Assembly (NCBI GenBank): GCA_011524395.1
Contig: WTKN01000201.1
Coordinates: 1-64,000, forward strand
DNA: 64,000 bases
From: Moorena sp. SS36440bin_2
GTDB lineage: Bacteria > Cyanobacteriota > Cyanobacteriia > Cyanobacteriales > Coleofasciculaceae
Reading direction: 5' to 3'
Part shown: piece after piece, positions 21,444-30,372 of the stretch
Position numbering within the stretch: position 1 is the first letter of the stretch
Layout of the letters: each line of letters opens with the position of its first letter
Notes under the pieces: generated by a model
Seen by the model: the letters and a program-made list of their open reading frames with translations, nothing else
What the model was told of the DNA's origin: nothing
Database searches by the model: none
Program-made: the position numbers and the translations under genes

Positions 21444-23024
21444 ATGTTTAAAGAGATTGCTGCTCAGATTGCTTTTTCCCCCTCCTTTCCCTATTTATCC
21501 ACAGCCCTAGGGATTACTAGCATAGCGGGACTACTGGGCTGGCGCTGGTGGCAACGCAAAAATACTTACAAATCTCTTGAGTCACTTCCCTGTCCTCCCA
21601 AACACTGGCTATTGGGAAATTTTCCTCAAGTATTAGCAGCAGTTAAACAGAAAAAAGTCTTCCAATTATGGTTTGATTGGAGCAAGAAGCTAGGCCCGAT
21701 TTATGTGTTATGGATTGACCCTCCAGTTCTGGTTTTGAGTCAACCAAAGGTGATCGAAAACACCATTGTCAATGGCATCAAAGATGGCAGCTTGGTTAGG
21801 TCTAAGCAAATGCGCCAAATTTGGAACGACCTTGGTGGTGCTCCCGTTCTTCTCGGGGAAAACGGGAGTGAGTGGCAGTGGCGACGGAAGGTTTGGAATC
21901 CTGAATTCAATTCTAGTGGTCTGTCCAAATACTTTGAGATTATTAACCTTGCCTGCGAACAAGTAATCGCCAGACTTCAGCAAGATGCACCCCAAACAGA
22001 GGTAAAGGTCGATTTCCTGTTTGTGGAACTAACGATGAGGGTGATTTTCTGTTTAGTGCTCGGAATTCCTGTGGATGCGAAATCCTCTAGTTCTGAAGGT
22101 CCACCCCTCGATATTCTTAAGGCTTACGAGGCGATGTCTATTATAGGATATCGGGTTCTACGGTTATTTGCTGGAGAGAAGATATGGATGAAATATTTGC
22201 CCACTAAGGCTTCACGAGATTACTGGAGAGCAATGGCATATTTAGAGGGCTTGATTGGTCCGAGAGTGGACTTAGCCTTGAAGATCAGAGAAAAAACCCC
22301 GACTAATTGGGGGCAGGTAAGTCCAATATTCCAGAAATCGATGTTAGTAAAAATAGCGGCTAAGGAACCAAAATACACTCGGAAAACACTGATAGCAGAA
22401 GCGATTGAACTCTTGGCTGGTGGTACTGATACCACAGCTCATACTTTATCCTTTGCAGTAGGAGAGTTAGCCTTAAATCCCAGGGTTTTTCAGAAAGCAC
22501 AGGCTCTGGTTGACCAATGTTGGCAAAGTAATGGTGGGATTAATACAGAAAGTCTGAAGAAATTGACTTACATCGGTGGGATTATTAAAGAGACTTTGCG
22601 CCTTTATTCAGTCGCCTCAGGTTCGACTGCCTTGGAGGCTGAACGTGACACCGTAATTGAGGGCAACTTGATTCCTCGTGGCACGATTATCTCCTGGTCA
22701 ATACTGGCTGCTGGGCGAGACCCAGAGATCTATGCCAATCCCAAGGAATTTTTGCCAGAGCGTTGGTTAGACCAGGACAAGGGCAGTAACCCACTTCCCA
22801 TGATAACCTTTGGCTCAGGTTCTCATCGTTGCTTGGGAGAGCATCTGGCCATGGTGGAAGCAACGGTAATGCTAGGAATGCTGCTCCGTTATTTTGATTG
22901 GGAGTTGGTCAATGGTCGTTCATCTGTTGAACAGTTACAACAGAACCTTTTGATTTATCCGTCCGATGGGATGCCAGTGCGTTTTAAGGTCAGAGACTTC
23001 CAGTGTATTGAGGAAACTTACTAG
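21444..23024 (+). CDS. Cytochrome P450 with N-terminal membrane anchor
   Basis: N-term hydrophobic segment then LPCPPKHWLLGNFP; AGGTDTTAHTLSFA; ETLRLY; FGSGSHRCLGEHLA. Confidence 0.92.
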   Translation: MFKEIAAQIAFSPSFPYLSTALGITSIAGLLGWRWWQRKNTYKSLESLPCPPKHWLLGNFPQVLAAVKQKKVFQLWFDWSKKLGPIYVLWIDPPVLVLSQPKVIENTIVNGIKDGSLVRSKQMRQIWNDLGGAPVLLGENGSEWQWRRKVWNPEFNSSGLSKYFEIINLACEQVIARLQQDAPQTEVKVDFLFVELTMRVIFCLVLGIPVDAKSSSSEGPPLDILKAYEAMSIIGYRVLRLFAGEKIWMKYLPTKASRDYWRAMAYLEGLIGPRVDLALKIREKTPTNWGQVSPIFQKSMLVKIAAKEPKYTRKTLIAEAIELLAGGTDTTAHTLSFAVGELALNPRVFQKAQALVDQCWQSNGGINTESLKKLTYIGGIIKETLRLYSVASGSTALEAERDTVIEGNLIPRGTIISWSILAAGRDPEIYANPKEFLPERWLDQDKGSNPLPMITFGSGSHRCLGEHLAMVEATVMLGMLLRYFDWELVNGRSSVEQLQQNLLIYPSDGMPVRFKVRDFQCIEETY

Positions 23025-23239
23025 GTTTTAGGGAGTAGGGAATAGAGAGTAGGGATTAAGGGCAGTCATAGGGGTTTCCACGGGGCTGACAATGGTTTTT
23101 GGGTAACCTATCTCTTAATAAAAGACCTTCATGATATACCCAGTCATGCCCCTTTCCTTAACAGTAAGGTGTTAAGACCATGCTAAGCTTATAGATTAAA
23201 AGGCTCCCGACCACTATCTTATCATAGGCACGGACAACT

Positions 23240-23767
23240 ATGCGACCTGATTTGCAGGACTTGGTGATTTCAGAGGACTATCTCAGCAATTTGATTGGTG
23301 AGAAGCCAGAGCGAGTCAGAGGTTTTTTTCTAGAGAAACCAAAAGAACCAGGAGATTTCCTGATCAAATTGGGTAGAGGATCCTTTCTATGGCTGAAATA
23401 TAAGGCAGTTAGACGGCTAGTGAAAGAAGTGGATCGATACAATACGGTGATTAGAGCTGTATACATTAATGATCAATTGGAAGAAGCTGGTAATCCAGGT
23501 GTTGGTCTGAGTAATCGGGAGCGAGTGCTCGAAGCCCTTGGGGTGATGAAAACGGATTTAGTGCGTGCTTTGAAGACAGAACGAATTCTCAGGGAGAATA
23601 AGCAGTTTATTACTAAGAATCCTCAGCTATTTACTACTAATTTAACCACCTTGACCGCCCTGCACTTGAGTGATCAGGCTAGTGAGTATGGACGAGTTTT
23701 AGACCAAGCCTTGCAAGTGGCAGTGGGGGTACAAGAGGAAATGAGAAAATTGCAGAATCAGCGTTAG
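23240..23767 (+). CDS. Hypothetical protein
   Basis: 175 aa ORF, no recognised family. Confidence 0.6.
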   Translation: MRPDLQDLVISEDYLSNLIGEKPERVRGFFLEKPKEPGDFLIKLGRGSFLWLKYKAVRRLVKEVDRYNTVIRAVYINDQLEEAGNPGVGLSNRERVLEALGVMKTDLVRALKTERILRENKQFITKNPQLFTTNLTTLTALHLSDQASEYGRVLDQALQVAVGVQEEMRKLQNQR

Positions 23768-23872
23768 AGGCTCTATTTTAGGGAGTAGGGAATAGGGAAT
23801 AGGGAATAGGAAATAGGGAATAGGGAACAGGGAATAGGGAAAAAATTCTGTGCATCGCTGGTTTTTTGAATA

Positions 23873-24454
23873 TTGAGGATCATTGGGATGACAACAGTAT
23901 TAAATCTAGAGCCCATTACCACTCTGACCAGAGATCAGTTTTATCGCTTATGTAAGGCTAATCCTGATTTACAGCTTGAACGTTCACCCCACGGTAATTT
24001 AATTATTATGACTCCTTTAGGCGGAGAAAGTGGAAGGATTGAGGCGAATCTGATTGGTGATTTAATTATTTGGAATCGTCAGACTCAGTTGGGGGTTGTC
24101 TTCAGTTCTCAGACTGTGTTTAGTTTACCAGGTGGTGGCGATCGCTCTCCCGATGTAGCTTGGGTAGCGCTGGAACGATGGCAAGCACTGAGTCAAAAAG
24201 AAAGAGAAGGTTTTCCACCGATTTGTCCCGATTTTGTGATTGAGTTGCGCTCACGGACAGATCGATTAAAGCCGCTACAGGAGAAAATGCAAGAATATTT
24301 AGCCAGTGGCTTGCGTTTGGGTTGGTTGATTAATCCTCAGGATAAACTGGTGGAAATTTATATGGCTAACCAACCTGTAAAAGTAATAGCAATGCCTGTA
24401 GTGTTAACAGGAAATGAGGTGTTACCGGGGTTTAGTTTAGAAGTTAGAAGTTAG
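23873..24454 (+). CDS. Uma2 family (DUF820) putative endonuclease-fold protein
   Basis: LERSPHGNLIIMTPLGGESG, RSPDVAWVALERW, CPDFVIELRSRTD, GWLINPQDKLVEIY. Confidence 0.92.
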   Translation: MRIIGMTTVLNLEPITTLTRDQFYRLCKANPDLQLERSPHGNLIIMTPLGGESGRIEANLIGDLIIWNRQTQLGVVFSSQTVFSLPGGGDRSPDVAWVALERWQALSQKEREGFPPICPDFVIELRSRTDRLKPLQEKMQEYLASGLRLGWLINPQDKLVEIYMANQPVKVIAMPVVLTGNEVLPGFSLEVRS

Positions 24455-24535
24455 AATTTAGAAGTTAGAAGTTAGAATTTAGAATACTGAAAAGTAGCGA
24501 TCGCATTTTTAGTTTTTAACCCTAACCTCAAACTA

Positions 24536-25594
24536 ATGGAATTTGGTTTACAGTTTTTGCCCGATGTTAGCCCTCAACAGAAGTCAGGAGTTCAGTATTT
24601 TAAGGAAGCTCTCGAGCTGGTCAGTCTGTGTGATCAACTCGGTTATACTAATATTAGGATTGTAGAACACTACTTCCATAGATATGGCGGATACAGCCCT
24701 AATCCCATTGTTTTTCTGACTGCTGCATCCCAACGAACTCAAAAAGCTCGCCTGATCACTGGAGCGGTTTTGCCTGTCTTCAACAATCCACTCAAATTAG
24801 CTGGCGAAATTGGTATGCTTGATGCCATTTCCAATGGACGTCTGGAAGTTGGCTTTGCTCGTGGATTTCTTCCCCATGAATTTGCCCGATTTGGGATTGA
24901 TTTGAACGAGAGCCGCAGCCGCCTTGAAGAAGGAATGGAACAGGTACGTTGCCTGCTCGAACAAGAAAATGTGACCATGGAGGGTCAGTTTCACCGCTTC
25001 GAGAGGGTTACCTCTTTGCCCCGCCCTACTCAAACTCCCCGTCCTCCTTTCTGGGTAGTTGCTCTGGCTACCCCCGCATCCTTTGTGGCTGCTGGTCACA
25101 AGGGTTATGGAATCATGGCAGTTCCTTTGGCAGGAGGGAAAATGGCTGAGTTACTTAAGCTATATCGAGATGCCTGGAAGTCAGCTGGTCATCCAGGCCA
25201 AGGCCGGGTAATGTTGGCTTTTCAGATGTTTTGTGCCCCAACCTCAGAAGAAGCGTCCGCAATTGCTCGTGAACCCTTGAACAACTATTTGAAATGTTTG
25301 GTAGAAGCGGCTTCTGATTGGTTAATCGATACCCATTCCCCAGACTATGATCGCTACTACAAAATCATTGCTGGACTAAAGCAGGAAACCTTTGAATCTC
25401 AGGTAGAGAAGGGAGCTGCTTGGATTGGTACACCTGAACAATTGCGAAAGACCATCCGTGGCTACTATGAACAAGTTGGGGGCTTTGAATTTGCTTCTAT
25501 GCAGGTGAACTTTAACACTATGTCCGTAGAAAAATCTGCCGCTTCTATGAGGCTTTTTGCTAAAGAAGTGATGCCCTATTTTTGTCAAAATTGA
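24536..25594 (+). CDS. LLM-class (luciferase-like) flavin-dependent oxidoreductase
   Basis: IVEHYFHRYGGYSPNPIVFLTAASQRTQKARLITGAVLPVFNNPLKLAGEIGMLDAISNGRLEVGFARGF. Confidence 0.9.
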   Translation: MEFGLQFLPDVSPQQKSGVQYFKEALELVSLCDQLGYTNIRIVEHYFHRYGGYSPNPIVFLTAASQRTQKARLITGAVLPVFNNPLKLAGEIGMLDAISNGRLEVGFARGFLPHEFARFGIDLNESRSRLEEGMEQVRCLLEQENVTMEGQFHRFERVTSLPRPTQTPRPPFWVVALATPASFVAAGHKGYGIMAVPLAGGKMAELLKLYRDAWKSAGHPGQGRVMLAFQMFCAPTSEEASAIAREPLNNYLKCLVEAASDWLIDTHSPDYDRYYKIIAGLKQETFESQVEKGAAWIGTPEQLRKTIRGYYEQVGGFEFASMQVNFNTMSVEKSAASMRLFAKEVMPYFCQN

Positions 25595-25613
25595 TTTGAT
25601 TAAAATTTAGTTT

Positions 25614-26736
25614 ATGGGTACAATAAATAATGACGTAAGCACTCTCTTTTTCGAAACTACTAAGCCCTTTTGAATTAGGTAATTTATCTTTAAAAAACCG
25701 AGTAGTAATGCCTCCTTTAACTAGAGGTAGAGCAGTGAATCTGGGTATTCCCAATGATTTAATGGTGGAATATTATACTCACAGAACTGGAGTAGGTCTA
25801 ATTATCACTGAAGGTACTTTTATTTCCCCTCAAGCTAAAGGTTGGGTAAATGCTCCTGGTATTTATACTATGGAACAAACTGAAGGGTGGAAAAAAGTTG
25901 TTAGTGGTGTACACTCTAAAAATACGCCATTATTTTTGCAGCTTTGGCACTGTGGTAGGGCTTCTCATAGTAGTTTCCATGATGGTAAGCTAGCTGTTGC
26001 TCCTTCAGCCATTAAAATTAACGAAGAATATGTTCATACCCCTCAGGGAAAACAGCCTCACGAAACCCCACGAGCCCTGGAAACTGAAGAAATACCCCAA
26101 ATAGTAGAAGACTATAAAAAAGCGGCTAAAAATGCCAAAGAGGCAGGTTTTGATGGGGTAGAAGTTCATTCAGCTAATGGTTATTTACTGGACTCCTTTC
26201 TGCAATCTAAAACCAACCAAAGAACAGATGACTATGGTGGTAGTATTGAGAATAGATATCGTTTACTCAAAGAAGTAATCGAAGCTGTAATAACTGTTTT
26301 TCCAGTCAATAGAGTGGGGGTTCGTTTGTCTCCTAATGGTTTATTTAATGATATGGGGTCTGTGGATTATCGTGAAACCTTTATTTATGTAGCTAAAGAG
26401 TTAAACAGTTATGGGTTAGCTTATATCCATGTATTAGATGGGTTGGCGTTTGGATTTCATGAATTAGGAGAACCGATAACTTTGGCTGAGCTTAGAAACG
26501 TTTTTGATGGTCCAATTATTGGTAATTGCGGCTATACTAAAGAAACAGCAGAAGCTGCCATTCAAGAAGGTGTGGCGGATTTAATTGCTTTCGGAAGACC
26601 GATTATGAGTAATCCAGATTTGGTTGATCGCTTCGCTAATAATTGGCCTCTCAATCCTATTCCAGATATGAAACTTTGGTATTCTCCAGGTAAAGAAGGT
26701 TATACTGACTTTCCTAGTTATAATCAGGACAAATAG
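25614..26736 (+). pseudogene. Old-yellow-enzyme family alkene reductase; 5' end appears frameshifted (track ORF 25708..26736), so either pseudogene, sequence error or recoded gene
   Basis: LSPFELGNLSLKNRVVM in frame upstream of 25708 with no start codon; alternative ATG 25614 in another frame reads MGTINNDVSTLFFETTKPF then TGA; body has GFDGVEVHSANGYLLDSFLQSKTNQRTDDYGGSIENR. Confidence 0.75.
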
Positions 26737-26762
26737 CGAGGCTATTACTAAGTGCGATATAG

Positions 26763-26806
26763 CCTAAATTGTAAACCCTAAAGGCATTTAGGGTTTACAA
26801 TTTAGG
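26763..26806. terminator. Perfect 20-bp hairpin with 4-nt loop downstream of OYE gene
   Basis: CCTAAATTGTAAACCCTAAA GGCA TTTAGGGTTTACAATTTAGG. Confidence 0.6.
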
Positions 26807-26918
26807 GTCTGGCTAGGGAAGCTACAAAAACGGCAAAGTACTTGTTGGTTGTGTTGGCTGCAAGGAAAAAATTGGGTTTACCTCATTAGCTTAGAAACCA
26901 CTATATTCAAGTCATTCC

Positions 26919-27255
26919 ATTTCGAGGGTGCGACCTATAGCAATTGAACAGTTAGCTCAAGGTTGGCACGATCGCATAAGCGCGGAAGCTGAGGCCTTGG
27001 TTATTTTAATTTTTATGCGTTCGCGTAGCGGCTCTTTCAGAGCATCGCATTCTCCATGACCCCTTTGAGCGTAAGCAACGCTGGGATGACAATCCTCGAC
27101 AAGCAGCCCTTAATGCCATCCTCGAATATTATCCTAACCATTCCCAAACCCGATCCTTATTACAGGATAGAGCAGAGCATGACTCTGATCCTCAACTGCG
27201 CAAGTTTGCTCAGGAGGAATTAGCCAGATTATCGAGCGTTTCAAACGAGTTGTAA
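26919..27255 (+). pseudogene. Remnant of HEAT-repeat protein (two fragments split by a repeat element)
   Basis: RVRPIAIEQLAQGWHDR (26925-26975) and, in another frame, HDPFERKQRWDDNPRQAALNAILEYYPNHSQTRSLLQDRAEHDSDPQLRKFAQEELARLSSVSNEL* (27055-27255). Confidence 0.7.
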
Positions 27256-27504
27256 ACTCATAGATTGTCGAAAAAGCCAATAGGCAACAGGCAACAGGTA
27301 ACAGGGGCAAAAGCTCCAGAGTTTTTGAGTAAACTAAAAAAATACCTTATGCGTTTACATCTCAAATGTAAAACCTAGATATACCAGATCTTTAGGGGTG
27401 ACAGAAAGTAAAAAAACTCCCAACGTTAAAAACCTTGGGAGGGTCATTTTAGGTTATATTCAACCCAGTCTAGCATCGGTATTTGATTAGTATGGATCAT
27501 CAAA

Positions 27505-27888
27505 TTAAGTACCGATATTTGCTTCTAACCACTTAGCGATACCATTTTGGCTTTCTTGGTCTGTTGTTAACCTTTGCATCATTACCACAACATCCATTTC
27601 TGGGACATCTAGAGAATATCCATTTACTTCAAGAAAAGTTGCCATCACTGCGAAAGCTACCCTTTTATTGCCATCTATAAAGGGATGGTTTTTTGCGAAA
27701 CCATATCCATAGGCTGCTGCTAAATCAAATAAGGTTGGTTGACCATATACAAATAGATGTCTAGGTCTGGCTAAACTAGCCGATAGCAGATTTTCGTCTC
27801 GAATCCCTGGACTTCCCCCATGTTGTGCAATTTGATCACTATGAATAGCTCTGGCTATAGCTTCCGATATCCACAGCGGTTCCCTCAC
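27505..27888 (-). CDS. doc: Fic/Doc-family death-on-curing toxin
   Basis: HPFIDGNKRVAFAVMATFLEVNGY (HxFxxGNKR). Confidence 0.92.
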   Translation of the reverse strand: MREPLWISEAIARAIHSDQIAQHGGSPGIRDENLLSASLARPRHLFVYGQPTLFDLAAAYGYGFAKNHPFIDGNKRVAFAVMATFLEVNGYSLDVPEMDVVVMMQRLTTDQESQNGIAKWLEANIGT

Positions 27889-28109
27889 TTAGCCAGCTCC
27901 CTCAACGCATTTTCATACCTCTTGCTGACTTTCTGATAAGCTGCCATTACCGTTTCAAACTCAGGGTCTTTCGTGGTGATTTCAACACCATCAGCAGTTT
28001 CTGTGATAAATACAGTATCGCCTTCACCAACATTCAGCTGTTGTAGGATCTCTTTAGGTAGGGTTATGCCTAGGGAATTACCAATCTTATTAATTTTGAG
28101 CTTGTACAT
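27885..28109 (-). CDS. AbrB/MazE-type (SpoVT-AbrB) antitoxin
   Basis: KINKIGNSLGITLPKEILQQLNVGEGDTVFI; 4-bp overlap with doc. Confidence 0.93.
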   Translation of the reverse strand: MYKLKINKIGNSLGITLPKEILQQLNVGEGDTVFITETADGVEITTKDPEFETVMAAYQKVSKRYENALRELAK

Positions 28110-28486
28110 ATTTTAAAGGGAGTTGGGAGTAGGTAAAAATCCTATATTATATTATTATATATATATCATTACTATAAAAACCGCTATATAATATTCCCTA
28201 TTCTTTCTACCCACACTTCCCACACTTCCCACGCCCCCGCCCCAAACTCTTCCCCCTAATCCCTACTCCCGATTACCTACTCCCTATCAACGAGACAAAA
28301 TCAAATTCAAAACATTCAACTAATTGGATGTCAACAAATACTTATCCGTAAACATCTTTATTTTGAGTTGCTTTAGGGAATAGCTGTTAAATACAATTCT
28401 GTTACCTGTTCCCTAAAATCAAAAAAAATTGTTCGTCATAGCTATAAAAAACGCTATAACTAATAAAACAATTAACCAAAATACTT

Positions 28487-29467
28487 ATGAAAGCAATTCT
28501 CTACACAAAATACGGATCACCCGATGTTCTGCAGCTCAAAGAAATAGAAAAACCCATCCCTAAGGAGGATGAAGTATTAGTAAAAATTCATAGCGCATCC
28601 GCCAATGCAGGTGACTGGCATTTACTCAGAGGAAAACCCTTCTTGATCCGCATCATGGGCTTTGGGCTTCTAACACCAAAAAACCAGATACTGGGAGCAG
28701 ACATAGCAGGGCGGGTTGAAGCCGTTGGCAAAAACGTAGAGCAGTTTCAGCCAGGTGATCAAGTATTCGGGAACCTATCCGAGGGTGGTTTCGGCGGTTT
28801 TGCCGAGTATGTATGTGCCAAGGAAAGTGCATTGGTGTTGAAACCCGCCAATATCACCTTCGAGGAAGTGGCAGCAGTACCGGCAGCAGCACTCACCGCC
28901 CTGCAAGGTCTTCGAGATCAAGGACAGATTCAGCCAGGGCAAAAGGTTTTGATTAATGGTGCCTCTGGTGGTGTCGGTACCTTTGCTGTCCAAATTGCCC
29001 AATCCTTAGGAGCCGAAGTCACTGGGGTGTGCAGCACCAGGAATTTAGACATGGTGCGCTCCATTGGTGCAGACTATGTCATTGATTACACTAAAGAAGA
29101 TGTCACCAAAAATGGCCAGCATTATGACCTGATTCTTGATGCTGCCGCCTATCGTTCCATTCTGGATTACAAAGGTATATTAACTCCCAACGGAATTTAT
29201 GTCTTTGTCGGAGGTTCCACAGCTCAACTTTTCCAACTTATGTTCCTAGGCTCATGGATTTCCATGACCGGAAGTAATAAAATTGTGTCCCTGTTTATGG
29301 AACCAAACCATAAGGATTTGGTGTTTATCAAAGAGCTTCTTGAAACTGGCAAAATAGCACCTGTTATCGATAGACGATACAGCTTAAGTGAAGTGCCTGA
29401 AGCTATCAGATATCTTGAACAAGGACACGCGAGAGGTAAAGTAGTAATAACGTTGGAAGATAATTGA
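28487..29467 (+). CDS. NAD(P)-dependent alcohol dehydrogenase / quinone oxidoreductase (MDR family)
   Basis: ADIAGRVEAVGKNVEQFQPGDQVFG, VLINGASGGVGTFAVQIAQSLGAEVTGV. Confidence 0.93.
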   Translation: MKAILYTKYGSPDVLQLKEIEKPIPKEDEVLVKIHSASANAGDWHLLRGKPFLIRIMGFGLLTPKNQILGADIAGRVEAVGKNVEQFQPGDQVFGNLSEGGFGGFAEYVCAKESALVLKPANITFEEVAAVPAAALTALQGLRDQGQIQPGQKVLINGASGGVGTFAVQIAQSLGAEVTGVCSTRNLDMVRSIGADYVIDYTKEDVTKNGQHYDLILDAAAYRSILDYKGILTPNGIYVFVGGSTAQLFQLMFLGSWISMTGSNKIVSLFMEPNHKDLVFIKELLETGKIAPVIDRRYSLSEVPEAIRYLEQGHARGKVVITLEDN

Positions 29468-29582
29468 GTAGGGAATCGGGAATCGGGAATCGGGAATCGG
29501 GAATCGGATTTTACATCTCAAATGAAAATGCGATATATCCCAGTACCCTATTGCCTATTGCTAGCATGCCTAAAGTACAACC

Positions 29583-29834
29583 CTAGGATTCCTCATCCAA
29601 CGATTCCTCATCCACAGGATTAGCGACATCAAAAACAATCACAAACTTAGCATCCGGCATCAACCGTTTAAGGGCTTTCACATGACCCTCCGCATCAGAG
29701 CGATTTCGGAACCGAGCAACAACGACTCGCTGCATCTTGGGTAATAGCCGCATGATTATCCATGGATGAAGGCGTTCAGAATAAGTCATAATAAAAGTAT
29801 CTCCTTTCATAGGGGAGCCAAAGCTAGCCCGCAA
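29583..29834 (-). CDS. Small conserved hypothetical protein; true start probably ATG at 29789 preceded by AAAGGAG
   Basis: SD-like AAAGGAGATACTTTTATT-ATG upstream of MTYSERLHPW. Confidence 0.65.
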   Translation of the reverse strand: MRASFGSPMKGDTFIMTYSERLHPWIIMRLLPKMQRVVVARFRNRSDAEGHVKALKRLMPDAKFVIVFDVANPVDEESLDEES

Positions 29835-30372
29835 ATTTGCACGTTTCCCGGGCTAGCTATTGACGCGGATGTTTTACCAACCACTCTTTTATAATAGCAC
29901 AAATAATCTTTAATTGTAGCATATTTTGAAAATATTTGTAACAATTTTGTAGGGAGTAGGAAACAGGTAATAGGGTCAAGATATCTGAGGAGTTTTTTTT
30001 GTTTTGGTGATATCAAAATCTAGTTATAGGTGCTATAAAAAAAATGCGATTGACCAAAGGTCACGCTACGCGATGAAGCCGAGCTTCCGCTAAGAGCGAT
30101 CGGCGTTCGCGCAGCGTGGCCAAAGGCCTCAGCCGCGCCAAAGGCGATCGCTCTTTGAAAGCTTAGTTATTTATAGATAGTGCTGCACAAAAGTTGTGGT
30201 CTATTGATTTGGATAGCTTATCAATAATTAAAATATTAATAGTCCTGATTTCAATCCTTCACCCTCTAAAGCATGCAGGCTGTTTGTTTCGTCAGAGTCA
30301 AACAAGTAGACTTCGGAGATTAGGAATTAATTTATAGATCAGCATTTAACTCATATTGGTTATGATTCATCT

